Positions 18,700 through 30,357 are shown, counted from the stretch's first letter. The stretch: 64,000 nt of DNA from Variovorax paradoxus (GCF_030815975.1 NZ_JAUSXL010000002.1:310001-374000), one strand, 5' to 3'. Numbers and translations are program-made. Notes: generated by a model not told the origin, from the letters alone.

Positions 18700-18785
18700 G
18701 CTTGGCTTTCTCTTTTAGTGCAGCGCAATTCTGCCAGCCCGGTGCCGCGCCATCCACGTTGACCCGCGTGACGCAGGCCCGGAAG

Positions 18786-20063
<1,278 letters not shown>

Positions 20064-20096
20064 CAAGAACACTCCCACAACCACAGAGACAAACCT

Positions 20097-21542
20097 ATGC
20101 GAGTTTTCAGCGCCTCCCTCGCCACCGAAACCAACACCTTCGGCCCGATGCCGACCGGCCTCGCCTCCTTCAAGGACCGCGGCCACTTCCCGGCCGGCAA
20201 GCACCCGGATGCGATGACGCTGTTCTCCGGCCCGCTGTGGGCTGCGCGCATGCGCGGTGCGGACAAGGGCTGGGAGCTGTTCGAGGGCATGGTGGCCGGC
20301 GCGCAGCCCAGCGGCACGACCACGCGCCACGCCTACGAAACGCTGCGCGAGGAATTGCTGGCCGACCTGCGCGCGGTGCTGCCGGTCGACATGGTGCTGC
20401 TCGGCCTGCACGGTGCGATGGTGGCCGACGGCTACGACGACTGCGAAGGCGACCTGCTGGCACGCGTGCGCAAGATCGTCGGGCCCGACGTGGTCATCGG
20501 CGCCGAACTCGATCCGCACAACCACCTGACGCCCGAGATGATCGGTAACGCCGACCTGATGATCTCGTTCAAGGAATATCCGCACACCGATGTGCTCGAA
20601 CGCGGACTGGAGCTGGTGGACATCTGCGCCGCGATGGCCGAAGGCAAGGTGAAGCCGGTGGCCGCGGTGGTCGACTGCGACATGATCGTCACCGTGCACA
20701 CCTCGCGCGAACCGGCGCGCGGCTTTGTCGAGCGCATGCAGTCGCTGGAGGGCAAGGACGGCGTACTGTCGATCTCGCTCACGCACGGCTTCTCATGGGG
20801 CGACGTGCCCGAGATGGGCACCAAGGTGCTGGTCTACACCGACGGCGACCAGGCCAAGGCCGATGCGCTGGCGCGCCAGCTTGCCGATGAAGTCATCGCC
20901 ATGCGCGACGGGCTCGCGATCGACTACCCGAGCATCGATGCCTCGCTCGACGAAGCGCTGGCCTTCGATGGCGGCCCGGTGGTGCTGTCCGACGGCGCCG
21001 ACAACCCCGGCGGCGGCGCGGCCAGCGACTCCACCTTCATCGTGCGCCGCATGGTCGAGCGCGGCATCACGAACGCGGCCATCGGGCCGATGTGGGACCC
21101 GATCGCGGTGCGCATCGCCTTCGATGCGGGCGTGGGCGCGAAGCTCGCGATGCGCATCGGCGGCAAGATCAGCCCGTTGTCGGGCGACCCGATCGACCTC
21201 GACTGCACCGTGAAGGCACTGCAGCACGACCTGGTGATGACGGGCCTGGCGGGCACGCCCACGCTGATGGGCGACAGCGCACTCGTCGAGGCCAACGGCA
21301 TCGAGATCGTGCTGATCACGCTGCGCAACCAGGCCATGGGCACCGACCTGTTCACGCAGCTGGGCTGCGACCTGGCCGCGAAGAAGATCATCGTGGTGAA
21401 GTCTTCACAGCACTTCTACGCCTCTTACTCGAAGGTCGCGAAGCACGTGATCTACGCCGGTGCGCCAGGCGCCGTGACGCTCGACCTCAACACCCTGCCC
21501 TACCGCAAGGCGCGCCTGCCCAAGTGGCCGATCACGGCATGA
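20097..21542 (+). CDS. M81-family metallopeptidase (MlrC-like)
   Basis: It has 481 residues, the usual size of the MlrC family, named after the peptidase that finishes degradation of the cyclic peptide microcystin. Visible family features: ASLATETNTFGPMPTGL at the start, LLGLHGAMVADGYDDCEGD near 100, ELDPHNHLTPEM near 138 (metal-binding candidates), VDCDMIVTVHTSREP near 190 and SDGADNPGGGAASDSTF near 297. Homologues without microcystin chemistry are common next to peptide transporters. It lies 33 bases after the oxidoreductase gene in the same operon. Confidence 0.9.
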   Translation: MRVFSASLATETNTFGPMPTGLASFKDRGHFPAGKHPDAMTLFSGPLWAARMRGADKGWELFEGMVAGAQPSGTTTRHAYETLREELLADLRAVLPVDMVLLGLHGAMVADGYDDCEGDLLARVRKIVGPDVVIGAELDPHNHLTPEMIGNADLMISFKEYPHTDVLERGLELVDICAAMAEGKVKPVAAVVDCDMIVTVHTSREPARGFVERMQSLEGKDGVLSISLTHGFSWGDVPEMGTKVLVYTDGDQAKADALARQLADEVIAMRDGLAIDYPSIDASLDEALAFDGGPVVLSDGADNPGGGAASDSTFIVRRMVERGITNAAIGPMWDPIAVRIAFDAGVGAKLAMRIGGKISPLSGDPIDLDCTVKALQHDLVMTGLAGTPTLMGDSALVEANGIEIVLITLRNQAMGTDLFTQLGCDLAAKKIIVVKSSQHFYASYSKVAKHVIYAGAPGAVTLDLNTLPYRKARLPKWPITA

Positions 21543-21575
21543 CCCCCAGGCTTGCCCACTTCGTGTGGCCTCCAA

Positions 21576-21628
21576 CCCCCTTCCAGGGGGCAACACCAGC
21601 GGCCCGGCAAAGCCGGTTCCGCGGTGTT
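21576..21628. repeat. REP-like double hairpin between mlrC-like gene and ABC receptor gene
   Basis: Two neighbouring stem-loops: CCCCC/GGGGG (21576-21590) and a long imperfect hairpin from AACACC (21592-21597) to GGTGTT (21623-21628) with an inner CCGGC/GCCGG stem. There is no T-run, so it is a poor terminator. It looks like an intergenic repeat, and from general familiarity similar sequences occur in Comamonadaceae genomes. It may tune expression between the upstream enzymes and the binding protein. Confidence 0.55.
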
Positions 21629-21679
21629 TCGCGAATGAATCTGGCCCGCTTCTTTTCAGCCTCTATCGGAGTACCGACG

Positions 21680-23260
21680 ATGAAACGACGAACGCTTGCA
21701 GCCCTTGCCGCCCTGGCGCTTTCCGCCGCGTGTCTGCCGGCGCTCGCCCAGACACCGGCGCCCAAGACGCTCAAGGTGGTGGCGCATGCCGACCTGAAGA
21801 TCCTCGACCCGACCTTCACCACCGCCTACATCTCGCGCAACTTCGGCTACATGGTGTACGACACGCTGTTCGCGCAGGATGCGAACGGCAAGCCGCAGCC
21901 GCAGATGGCCGAGAAGTACACCAGCTCCAAGGACGGCAAGCAGTGGAGCTTCACGCTGCGCCCGGGCCTGAAGTTCTCCGACGGCGCCGCCGTGACCTCG
22001 GCCGACGCCATTGCCTCGCTGCAGCGCTGGGCCGCGCGCGACAGCATCGGCCGCGCCATGGTGGCGGGCGGCGCCGAGTGGAAGGCGGTGGATGCGCGCA
22101 CCTTCACGCTCACGCTCGCCGAGCCCTCCGGCCTGGTGCTCGAGGGGCTGGCCAAGCCGTCGAGCTTTCCGCCGGTGATCCTGCCCGAGCGGCTCGCGAA
22201 GATGCCCGCGACGGCGCCGCTGCCCGAGGTGATCGGCTCGGGCCCCTTCATCTTCAAGCGCGACGAATGGGTGCCGGGCAACAAGACCGTGTTCGTGCGC
22301 AACCCCGACTACGTGCCGCGCAGCGAACCGCCGAGTGGCCTGGCCGGCAGCAAGAAGACCACCTTCGACCGCGTGGAATGGCTCTACCTTCCCGACGCCA
22401 ACAGCGCCATCGCGGCGCTCAAGCGCGGCGAGGTCGACCTGGTGGAGCAGGTGCCGCCCGACTACATCGCGCCGCTGCGCACCGACCCCGGCGTGAAGAT
22501 CGGCTCGGGCGGCACCTACCAGGGCTTCCTGGTGATGAACCACCTGCTGCCGCCCTTCAACAACCCGAAGGTGCGCCAGGCGCTGCTGCAGGCCGTGAGC
22601 CAGGAACGCATCGTCGCGGCCATGGGCTATCCGCTGGACATGCGCATGGCCTACTGCCAGACCTACTTCATCTGCGGCAGCCCCAACGACACCGCCGCGG
22701 GCGCCGAGCCCTACCGCAAGGCCGACGTGGCCAAGGCCAAGAAGATGCTTGCGGACGCCGGCTACAAGGGCGAGAAGGTCACCCTCCTGGTGCCGAGCGA
22801 CGTCACCTACCTCAATGCCGAGGCACTGATGGCCGCGCAGACCATGCGCAGCATCGGCATGAACGTCGACGCGCAGACCATGGACTGGGCCTCCATCGGC
22901 GCGCGCCGCGCCAAGCGCGACGCACCGGAGGCCGGCGGCTGGAACATGTACGTCACCGTGGCCGGCGAGTTCGACGTCAACTCGCCGATCACCAACGCCT
23001 ACCTGAGCGCGGCCTGCGGCAACACGCTGCCCGGCTGGCCCTGCGACAAGCCGCTCGACGAGCTGCGCAACGCCTGGCTGAAGGAAACCGTGCCGGCCAA
23101 GCGGCGCGAAATTCTCGACGCGTTCCAGGCCCGCGCCTACGAAGCGGTGCCCTACATCAACGCAGGCCAGTACACGGCCGCGTTCGCCGCGCGCGCCAGC
23201 CTCAAGGGGACCGACAAGCTCTGGGCCGGCATGCCGACGGTCTGGATGCTCGACAAGTAA
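21680..23260 (+). CDS. Dipeptide/oligopeptide ABC transporter substrate-binding protein (family 5)
   Basis: It is the periplasmic receptor of the importer encoded by the next four genes. It has 526 residues; the signal peptide ends about LPALAQTP. Family-5 sequences are clear: LKILDPTFTTAYISRN near 38, PQMAEKYTSSKDGKQWSFTL near 77, GSGPFIFKRDEW near 187, and LLPPFNNPKVRQALLQAVSQERI near 290. A Cys pair in MAYCQTYFICGSP (about 325-333) and another in SAACGNTLPGWPCDK (about 443-455) may form disulphides. Start: the ATG at 21680 opens the signal peptide. The ligand is unknown; DppA/OppA proteins bind peptides, but some bind glutathione or opines. Confidence 0.93.
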   Translation: MKRRTLAALAALALSAACLPALAQTPAPKTLKVVAHADLKILDPTFTTAYISRNFGYMVYDTLFAQDANGKPQPQMAEKYTSSKDGKQWSFTLRPGLKFSDGAAVTSADAIASLQRWAARDSIGRAMVAGGAEWKAVDARTFTLTLAEPSGLVLEGLAKPSSFPPVILPERLAKMPATAPLPEVIGSGPFIFKRDEWVPGNKTVFVRNPDYVPRSEPPSGLAGSKKTTFDRVEWLYLPDANSAIAALKRGEVDLVEQVPPDYIAPLRTDPGVKIGSGGTYQGFLVMNHLLPPFNNPKVRQALLQAVSQERIVAAMGYPLDMRMAYCQTYFICGSPNDTAAGAEPYRKADVAKAKKMLADAGYKGEKVTLLVPSDVTYLNAEALMAAQTMRSIGMNVDAQTMDWASIGARRAKRDAPEAGGWNMYVTVAGEFDVNSPITNAYLSAACGNTLPGWPCDKPLDELRNAWLKETVPAKRREILDAFQARAYEAVPYINAGQYTAAFAARASLKGTDKLWAGMPTVWMLDK

Positions 23261-23281
23261 CCGGCATCGCACGGCTGCACC

Positions 23282-24217
23282 ATGGGCTACATCCTCCGAC
23301 GATTTCTCTCGACGCTGCCCGTGATGGCAGTGGTGGCGGTGGTGGTGTTCCTGCTGATCCACCTTTCGCCGGGCGACCCGGCGGCGTTGATCGCGGGCGA
23401 CCTTGCCTCCGTCGAAGACATCGAGAAGCTGCGCGCCGCGCTGGGCCTGAACCTGCCCCTGTGGCAGCAGTTCGCGATCTGGCTGGGCAAGCTCTTCACG
23501 GGCGATCTCGGCACCTCGATCTTCACGCAGGTGCCGGTGGTGCAGCTGCTCGCTCAGCGGCTGGAGCCCACGGTGTCGATCGCGGTGCTGACCATGGCGC
23601 TCACGCTGGTGCTGGCGGTGCCGCTGGGCACGCTCGCGGCCTACCGCGCGGGCAGCTGGATCGACCGGCTCGTGATGCTGTTCGCGGTGCTCGCGTTCTC
23701 GGTGCCGGTGTTCCTGGTGGGGTACCTGCTGATCTACGCTTTTGCGATCCAGCTGCCGTGGTTCCCGGTGCAAGGCTACGTGCGCCTCTCCGACAGCCCC
23801 GGGCAATGGCTGCGCGGGCTGGTGCTGCCCTGCGTGAACCTGGCGCTGGTGTACATCGCGCTCGTCACCCGCATGACGCGCGCCACGGTGCTCGAGGTGC
23901 TGCACGAGGACTACATCCGCACCGCGCGCGCCAAGGGCCTGGGCGTGCTGCCGGTGCTGGGCCATGCGCTGCGCAACGCGGCCATTCCCATCGCCACCAC
24001 GGTGGGCGTGGGCATTGCGCTCTTGATCGGCGGCGTGGTGGTGACGGAGACGGTGTTCGCCATTCCGGGCGTGGGCCGCCTCGTGATCGATTCGGTGCAG
24101 CGCCACGACTACCCGGTGATCCAGAGCGTGCTGCTGCTGTCGGCCGGCGTGTACGTTCTGATCAACCTGCTGATCGACCTGAGCTACCGCCTGTTCGATC
24201 CGCGCATCACGTACTAG
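23282..24217 (+). CDS. Peptide ABC transporter permease, DppB type
   Basis: It has 311 residues with about six membrane segments. It begins MGYILRRFLSTLPVMAVVAV, typical for DppB/OppB, and the inner-membrane coupling motif lies around EDYIRTARAKGLGVLPVLG (about 217-235), which docks to the ATPases. It lies 21 bases after the receptor gene and is followed after seven bases by its heterodimer partner. Confidence 0.95.
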   Translation: MGYILRRFLSTLPVMAVVAVVVFLLIHLSPGDPAALIAGDLASVEDIEKLRAALGLNLPLWQQFAIWLGKLFTGDLGTSIFTQVPVVQLLAQRLEPTVSIAVLTMALTLVLAVPLGTLAAYRAGSWIDRLVMLFAVLAFSVPVFLVGYLLIYAFAIQLPWFPVQGYVRLSDSPGQWLRGLVLPCVNLALVYIALVTRMTRATVLEVLHEDYIRTARAKGLGVLPVLGHALRNAAIPIATTVGVGIALLIGGVVVTETVFAIPGVGRLVIDSVQRHDYPVIQSVLLLSAGVYVLINLLIDLSYRLFDPRITY

Positions 24218-24224
24218 ACGACCC

Positions 24225-25129
24225 ATGTCCACCGTACTTCCGATGAGTGAAAACCACCTGCCCGCGCCGCCCGCCGCCGCGGCCGATGACGCGCCCTTCG
24301 TGCCGCCGCGCTGGCGCTGGGTGCGCAAGCATCCGACGCTGATCGTCGGCGGGCTGCTGCTGGTTGCGGTGGCCGCGGTCTCCATCGCCGCGCCCTGGAT
24401 CGCCACCTTCGATCCGCAGGACATCGACCCGCTCGCGCGCATGCAGCCGCCTTCGGCCGAGCACCTGTTCGGCACCGATGCACTCGGCCGCGACGTGTTC
24501 AGCCGCGCCGTGTGGGGCGGGCAGGTGTCGATGATCGTGGGCGCCTCGGTCGCGCTGCTCGCCACCTTCTTCGGCGTGCTGATCGGCCTCTTCGCGGGCT
24601 TCGTGCGCTGGGCCGACGGGCCGGTGATGCGCGTGATGGACGGGCTCATGGCCATTCCCGGCATCCTGCTCGCCATTGCGCTCATGGCGGTGACGCGCGC
24701 CAGCCTCACGACGGTGATCGTCGCCATCACGGTGCCCGAGATCCCACGCGTGGTGCGGCTGGTGCGCTCGCTCGCGCTCACCTTGCGCGAGCAGCTGTAT
24801 GTCGAGGCGGCGCATGCGGTCGGCACGCGGCTGCCGGTGATCCTGCTGCGCCACGTGCTGCCCAACATGGTGGCGCCGCTGATCGTGCAGTCGACCTTCG
24901 TGGCCGCCGCCGCGGTGCTGACCGAAGCGGCGCTCTCCTTCCTTGGCGTGGGCGTGCCGGCGCAGACGCCGAGCTGGGGCAACATGATGGCCGAGGGCCG
25001 CAACTTCGTGGCGGTGGCGTTCCACATCATCCTGTACCCGGGGCTGCTGCTGGCGGCCACGGTGCTGGCGATCAACCTGCTGGGCGACGGCCTGCGCGAT
25101 GCGCTCGACCCGCGCCTGGCGCGGCAGCT

Positions 25130-25133
<4 letters not shown>
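24225..25133 (+). CDS. Peptide ABC transporter permease, DppC type
   Basis: It has 302 residues with an Ala/Pro-rich cytoplasmic N-terminus, one membrane segment (about 40-60), the DppC periplasmic motif [20 protein letters not shown] (about 85-104), and five further segments. The coupling motif is [23 protein letters not shown]. The second in-frame ATG at 24243 (MSENHLP) is an equally possible start. The stop overlaps the next start (ATGA). Confidence 0.95.
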
Positions 25134-26178
<1,045 letters not shown>

Positions 26179-26182
<4 letters not shown>

Positions 26183-27177
26183 CCACGACAACCGCAGCCC
26201 CGCTGCTCCAGGTGCGCAACCTGCGCAAGCATTACATCTCGCCCAAGCGGTGGCTGCGGCCGGCAAGGCCCGCGATCCAGGCGGTCGACGGCGTCTCGTT
26301 CTCGGTGGCGCGCGGCGAAACGCTGTCGCTGGTCGGCGAATCGGGTTGCGGCAAGACGACCACCGCCAAGTCGGTGATGCGGCTGGTCGAGCCGACTTCG
26401 GGTTCGGTGCAGCTCGAAGGCGAAGAGCTGTTGACGCTTTCTTCCAACGAGATGCGGCTGCGCCGGCGCCAGCTGCAGATCATCTTCCAGGACCCGTATG
26501 CCTCGCTCAACCCGCGCCTCACGGCCGGCGACATCGTGGCCGAGCCCATGCGCAACTTCAGCAACTTCGGCACGGGCACGGCCGCCGAGCGGCGCGAGCG
26601 CGTGCAGTGGCTGTTCTCGCGCGTCGGCCTGCGGCCCGAGGCAGCGAAGAAGTATCCGCACGAGTTCTCGGGCGGGCAGCGGCAGCGGCTGGGCATTGCG
26701 CGCGCACTGGCGCTCAACCCCAAGCTGATCGTCTGCGACGAGCCGGTGTCGGCGCTCGACGTGTCGGTGCAGGCGCAGGTGGTGAACCTGCTGATGGACC
26801 TGCAGGCCGAGTTCGGCATTGCCTACCTGTTCGTCGCGCACGATCTTGCCGTCGTGCGCCACATCAGCCACCGGGTGGCGGTGATGTACCTCGGCCACAT
26901 CGTCGAGATCGCGGACCGCAACACGCTGTTCTCCGCGCCGCGCCATCCGTACACGGAGATCCTTCTCTCGGCCGTGCCCGTGCCCAACCCGCGCACGCCG
27001 GCGCGCCGCATGCTGCTGCAGGGCGATCCGCCGAGCCCCGCGAATCCGCCTTCGGGCTGCCGCTTCCATACGCGCTGCCCGATGGCGCAGGCGGTGTGCA
27101 AGGAACAGGTGCCCGAACTGACCGAGCGGCCCTCGTCTTCCAACGGCGGGCATTGGGTGGCTTGCCACTTTCGCTGA
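26179..27177 (+). CDS. Peptide ABC transporter ATP-binding protein, DppF type
   Basis: This is the second ATPase of the importer, with 332 residues. Walker A is [12 protein letters not shown] near residue 53, the Q-loop is [12 protein letters not shown], the signature is [15 protein letters not shown] near 156, Walker B is [12 protein letters not shown], and the oligo_HPY tail has [16 protein letters not shown] with three Cys. The ATGA overlap with DppD shows translational coupling. After its stop comes a 341-base gap filled with two hairpin repeats before the deacylase gene. Confidence 0.95.
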
Positions 27178-27214
27178 GGTGAAAACTTGGACGCCGCTTG
27201 TTCAGGGCATCGCT

Positions 27215-27302
27215 CCCGCCGATGGGGCACCTTGCTCCGCGAATGTCCTCCGGCCTGCGGCCTCCCCCTTGATTTCGCTGCGCAAGGCACCCCATCGGCG
27301 GG
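27215..27302. repeat. Composite hairpin repeat, left copy
   Basis: A 48-base core (27235-27282, CTCCGCGAATGTCC at one end, TTGATTTCGCTGCG at the other) is flanked by 20-base arms at 27215-27234 and 27283-27302. The arms are inverted complements of each other at 18 of 20 positions (CCCGCCGATGGGG is shared). The core itself folds with CGCGAA against TTCGCTG and GGCC against GGCC. The core recurs inverted at 27377-27424 with only two differences. The gap 27178-27518 holds nothing else recognisable apart from the ribosome site GAAAGGA before the deacylase. Confidence 0.75.
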
Positions 27303-27352
27303 TGCGTTGCAAAGAGCGGCGGTTGATCAGCGGTACACCACGAGCGTGCCCT

Positions 27353-27448
27353 GTGCACAGGGCATCGGGTGCTCCCCGCAGCGAAATCAAGGAGGAGGCC
27401 GCAGGCCGGGGGACATTCGCGGAGGGGAGTACCCGGTGTCCTGTGCAC
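27353..27448. repeat. Composite hairpin repeat, right (inverted) copy
   Basis: The core (27377-27424) is the reverse complement of the left copy's core at 46 of 48 positions. It is flanked by its own inverted arms, 27353-27377 and 27424-27448, matching at about 22 of 25 positions and starting with GTGCACAGG. The arm sequence differs from that of the left copy while self-complementarity is kept. This suggests selection on, or a replication mechanism based on, the folded form. Confidence 0.75.
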
Positions 27449-27518
27449 GCACCCCGAACAAAAACAACAGCGCCCCGAACAAGAGCACAGAAGAAACAAC
27501 ACCTGAAAGGATCGACAC

Positions 27519-28979
27519 ATGAGCGAACCCCTCCCCCACTACGACCTGCTGATCCGCGGCGGCACCGTGATCGACGGCACCAAGGCGCCGCGCTTCGATG
27601 CCGACGTGGGCATTGCGCGCGGCCGCATTGCTGCCATCGGCAATCTCTCAGGCCACACGGCCGACCGGACGCTCGACGCCACCGGCCGCATCGTCGCGCC
27701 GGGCTTCATCGACTCGCACACGCATGACGACCAGGCCGTCCTGTCGCAGGCGCAGATGCCGTTCAAGGTTTCGCAGGGCGTGACCACGGTGATCGCGGGC
27801 AACTGCGGCATCAGCGCCGCGCCGCTACGCGAAGACATGGAACTGCCGATGCCGCTGAGCCTGCTCGACTCGCCGGCCGCCGGCCGCTTCACCACCTTCG
27901 CGGCGTACCTCGATGCACTGCGCGCCACGCCTTCGTCAGTGAATGTGGCCGCGATGGTCGGCCACTCGACCTTGCGCGCCGTGGTCATGTCCGACCTCGA
28001 CCGCCCTGCGGACGACACCGAGATTGCCGCGATGCAGGCGCTGGTCGAAGAGGCGATGCAGGCGGGCGCGATCGGCCTTTCGACCGGCACCTTCTATCCG
28101 CCCGCGGTGAAGGCGACGACCGAGGAGATCATCGAGGTCAGCCGCCCGCTCACCTCGCGCAAGGCGCTCTACGTGACGCACATGCGCGACGAGGCGGACC
28201 ACGTGATGGAGTCGCTGGAGGAAACCTTCCACATCGGCCGCGCCCTCGGCATTCCGGTGGTGGTGTCGCACCACAAGGTGCAGAACGTGCAGAACTTCGG
28301 CAAGAGCAAGGTCACGCTGCCCTTCATCAAGGAAGCCATGCAGCACCAGTGCATCGGGCTCGACTGCTACCCGTACACGGCGGGTTCCACCATGATCCGC
28401 ACCGACCGCGGCATGATGGACGGCCGGGTGCTCATCGCGTCGAGCGTGCCGCACCCCGAGTGCGCGGGCCGCGACCTGAAGGACATCGCGGCCGAATGGG
28501 GGGTATCGGGCGAAGAGGCGGCGAAGCGGCTTTCGCCCGGCAGCGCGATCTATTTCATGATGGACGAGGACGACGTGCAGCGCATCCTCGCCTTCGAAGA
28601 CACCATGATCGGCTCCGACGGCATTCCGCTCGGCGAGAAGCCGCATCCCCGGCTGTGGGGCACCTTTCCGCGCGTGCTCGGCCACTACAGCCGCGACGTC
28701 GGCCTGTTTCCGCTGGAGACGGCGGTGTGGAAGATGACGGGGCTCACGGCGCGCAACTTCGGGCTGCACGAGCGCGGCACCTTGAAGCCGGGCCACCACG
28801 CCGACGTGGTGATCTTCAATGCGGCCACGGTGCGCGACACTGCGAACTACGAGACGCCGACACGGGCGGCCGAAGGCATCGATGCGGTGATCGTGAACGG
28901 CGCCATCACCTGGCAGCACGGCGCGCACAGCGGCGCGCGCAACGGACAGGTGATCACGAGGCGCGAAGAAGCGGCCTGA
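27519..28979 (+). CDS. N-acyl-D-amino-acid deacylase (D-aminoacylase, amidohydrolase family)
   Basis: It hydrolyses N-acyl-D-amino acids to the free D-amino acid plus a carboxylate. It has 486 residues in an amidohydrolase barrel. Metal and active-site features known from D-aminoacylases are present: DSHTHDD near residue 67, VIAGNCG with the zinc-binding Cys near residue 95, VTHMRDEADHVMESLEE near 218, VVSHHKVQN near 248 and MIGSDGIPLGEKPHPRLWGT near 362 with the catalytic Asp. This clear D-specific enzyme anchors the inference that the whole 18-29 kb unit deals with D-residues. A ribosome site (AAAGGA) precedes the ATG; the hairpin repeats lie between it and the transporter. Confidence 0.93.
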   Translation: MSEPLPHYDLLIRGGTVIDGTKAPRFDADVGIARGRIAAIGNLSGHTADRTLDATGRIVAPGFIDSHTHDDQAVLSQAQMPFKVSQGVTTVIAGNCGISAAPLREDMELPMPLSLLDSPAAGRFTTFAAYLDALRATPSSVNVAAMVGHSTLRAVVMSDLDRPADDTEIAAMQALVEEAMQAGAIGLSTGTFYPPAVKATTEEIIEVSRPLTSRKALYVTHMRDEADHVMESLEETFHIGRALGIPVVVSHHKVQNVQNFGKSKVTLPFIKEAMQHQCIGLDCYPYTAGSTMIRTDRGMMDGRVLIASSVPHPECAGRDLKDIAAEWGVSGEEAAKRLSPGSAIYFMMDEDDVQRILAFEDTMIGSDGIPLGEKPHPRLWGTFPRVLGHYSRDVGLFPLETAVWKMTGLTARNFGLHERGTLKPGHHADVVIFNAATVRDTANYETPTRAAEGIDAVIVNGAITWQHGAHSGARNGQVITRREEAA

Positions 28980-28985
28980 CGAGGA

Positions 28986-29198
28986 TCAATCGGGGGCGTT
29001 CACCACGCGGTCGAACTCTTCGTCGGCCGGGACGTTGTCGGCGTCGAGCTCGCTCGCATCGGTGAGATCGATGCCCGTTTCCTCCGACAGGTCATCGGAG
29101 ATTTCGCTGTCGGTTTCCTCGAAATCGTCGGCTGGCGTGTTGTCGTCGTCTTCGTCGGACGACGAGGCGGAACGCGCGGTGGCGTCGACGTTGATCAT
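28986..29198 (-). CDS. Small, very acidic protein of unknown function
   Basis: It has 70 residues, with more than a third Asp or Glu, only two Arg, no Lys, no Cys and no hydrophobic segment. It is not recognised as a named family and is probably disordered. Reasons to believe it: a good ribosome site (GAGGAG, eight bases before the ATG), a TATAGG-type -10 box about 40 bases upstream on the same strand, and amino-acid use that is far from random for this base composition. It is convergent to the deacylase gene with six bases between the stops. A nucleic-acid mimic, metal buffer or chaperone-like role would be speculation. Confidence 0.65.
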   Translation of the reverse strand: MINVDATARSASSSDEDDDNTPADDFEETDSEISDDLSEETGIDLTDASELDADNVPADEEFDRVVNAPD

Positions 29199-29333
29199 GA
29201 TCGGCTCCTCAGGCTGAATACTGGACGAACCCCTATAGTGCGCCTGTTTCGGCCATCCCGGTTCACCTGAAGCGCGGCGTCGGTGTCGGAAAGTTTCCCG
29301 TCCTGCGCCGCCGGGCCTTGCCGGTCCCCGCTC

Positions 29334-30251
29334 TCAATCCTTGTGGACGTGGCCGTGTTCCCCGTGGCCTTCGTCGTGGCCATGGTCGCCATGCCCGTGC
29401 TCGCCGTGCGCCAGCCGGCTCACCAGCGAAACCAGCGCAATGCCCACCACCAGCCACACGATCTGCGCCGCGGTCTGCCGCGCAGGCAGCCGCTTCTGCA
29501 GCTGGGGAATCAGGTCGGCCAGGGCCACATAGACGAAGCTGCTGCTGGCCAGCACCAGGAAGTACGGCAGCCAGCCGTGCAGCTGATCGACCAGCCACCA
29601 TCCCACGATGCCGCCGAGCATGGTCATGGTGCCGGCGAGCGACACCTTGACCAGCGCCGCGCGCTGGTTGGCCGAGCTCTGGCGCAGCACGACCAGGTCG
29701 CCGATGTGGTGCGGAACCTCGTGCGCCAGCACGGCAACGGCCGCCACCAGGCCGAGGCGGAGGTCCGCGATGAAGGCCGACGCGATCAGGATGCCATCGC
29801 CGAAGCAGTGCACGCTGTCGCCGGTGAGCACGGCCCAGCCGCCGCCCGTGCGGGGCGCATGGCTGTGCGCATGGCCATGGGCGTGGGCATGGCCGTGATC
29901 GCCGTGATCATGGCCGCCTGCCGCGTGCCCGACCGGTCCGGGCATCGCGTCGCCGTGGTGGTGCTCATGCCCGTGGTGCCAGAGCTCGGCCTTGTCGAGC
30001 AGGAAGAAGAACACCAGGCCGAACAGCAGCACGCCGAACAGCAGCGCGGGCTCGATGCGGCTTTCGAAGGCTTCGGGCAGCAGGTGCATGAACGCGGTGG
30101 CCAGCAGCGCACCCGCGGCCAGGCTCAGCAGGTGCTGCGAATTGACGCCGCCCGACCCGTTGCGCACGCCCACGCGCAGGAGCAACGCGGCCAGCCACAC
30201 GCTCCCGATGCCGGCAACCAGGGTCGCCGCGATGATCACTATCAAATTCAT
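29334..30251 (-). CDS. ZIP-family metal transporter
   Basis: This is an inner-membrane transporter for zinc or related divalent metals. It has 305 residues with about eight membrane segments. The transport-site motifs are HCFGDGILIAS in segment 4 and LAHEVPHHIGDLVVL in segment 5. Two His-rich stretches stand out: a loop before segment 4 (HGHEHHHGDAMPG and a following run of alternating His, about 98-135) and the C-terminus (HGEHGHGDHGH...). The ATG at 30251 begins directly with the first membrane segment. With the zinc-related ABC set at 11-14 kb it suggests attention to zinc supply, though the genes are not linked. Confidence 0.9.
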   Translation of the reverse strand: MNLIVIIAATLVAGIGSVWLAALLLRVGVRNGSGGVNSQHLLSLAAGALLATAFMHLLPEAFESRIEPALLFGVLLFGLVFFFLLDKAELWHHGHEHHHGDAMPGPVGHAAGGHDHGDHGHAHAHGHAHSHAPRTGGGWAVLTGDSVHCFGDGILIASAFIADLRLGLVAAVAVLAHEVPHHIGDLVVLRQSSANQRAALVKVSLAGTMTMLGGIVGWWLVDQLHGWLPYFLVLASSSFVYVALADLIPQLQKRLPARQTAAQIVWLVVGIALVSLVSRLAHGEHGHGDHGHDEGHGEHGHVHKD

Positions 30252-30299
30252 AGCTGCTTGCGCAATGTCGATGGGCAATCGATGCCCGATACCGTTCAT

Positions 30300-30331
30300 A
30301 AAAAGAGAAAGGCCGTCACGGGGACGGCCTT
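30300..30331 (-). terminator. Intrinsic terminator of the dienelactone hydrolase gene
   Basis: Read on the minus strand it is AAGGCCGTC, loop, GACGGCCTT, then a T-rich run (TCTCTTTTT). It lies 27 bases after the hydrolase stop and before the ZIP gene. Confidence 0.8.
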
Positions 30332-30357
30332 CGGCGGTGAGTGGCTGCCAGTTGTCG

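Noticed and set aside
29840..29940. Repeated CATGGCC/GTGGGCATGG-like words considered as a tandem repeat or binding-site cluster
   Set aside because: They encode the alternating-His loop of the ZIP transporter, so the repetition is explained by protein sequence.
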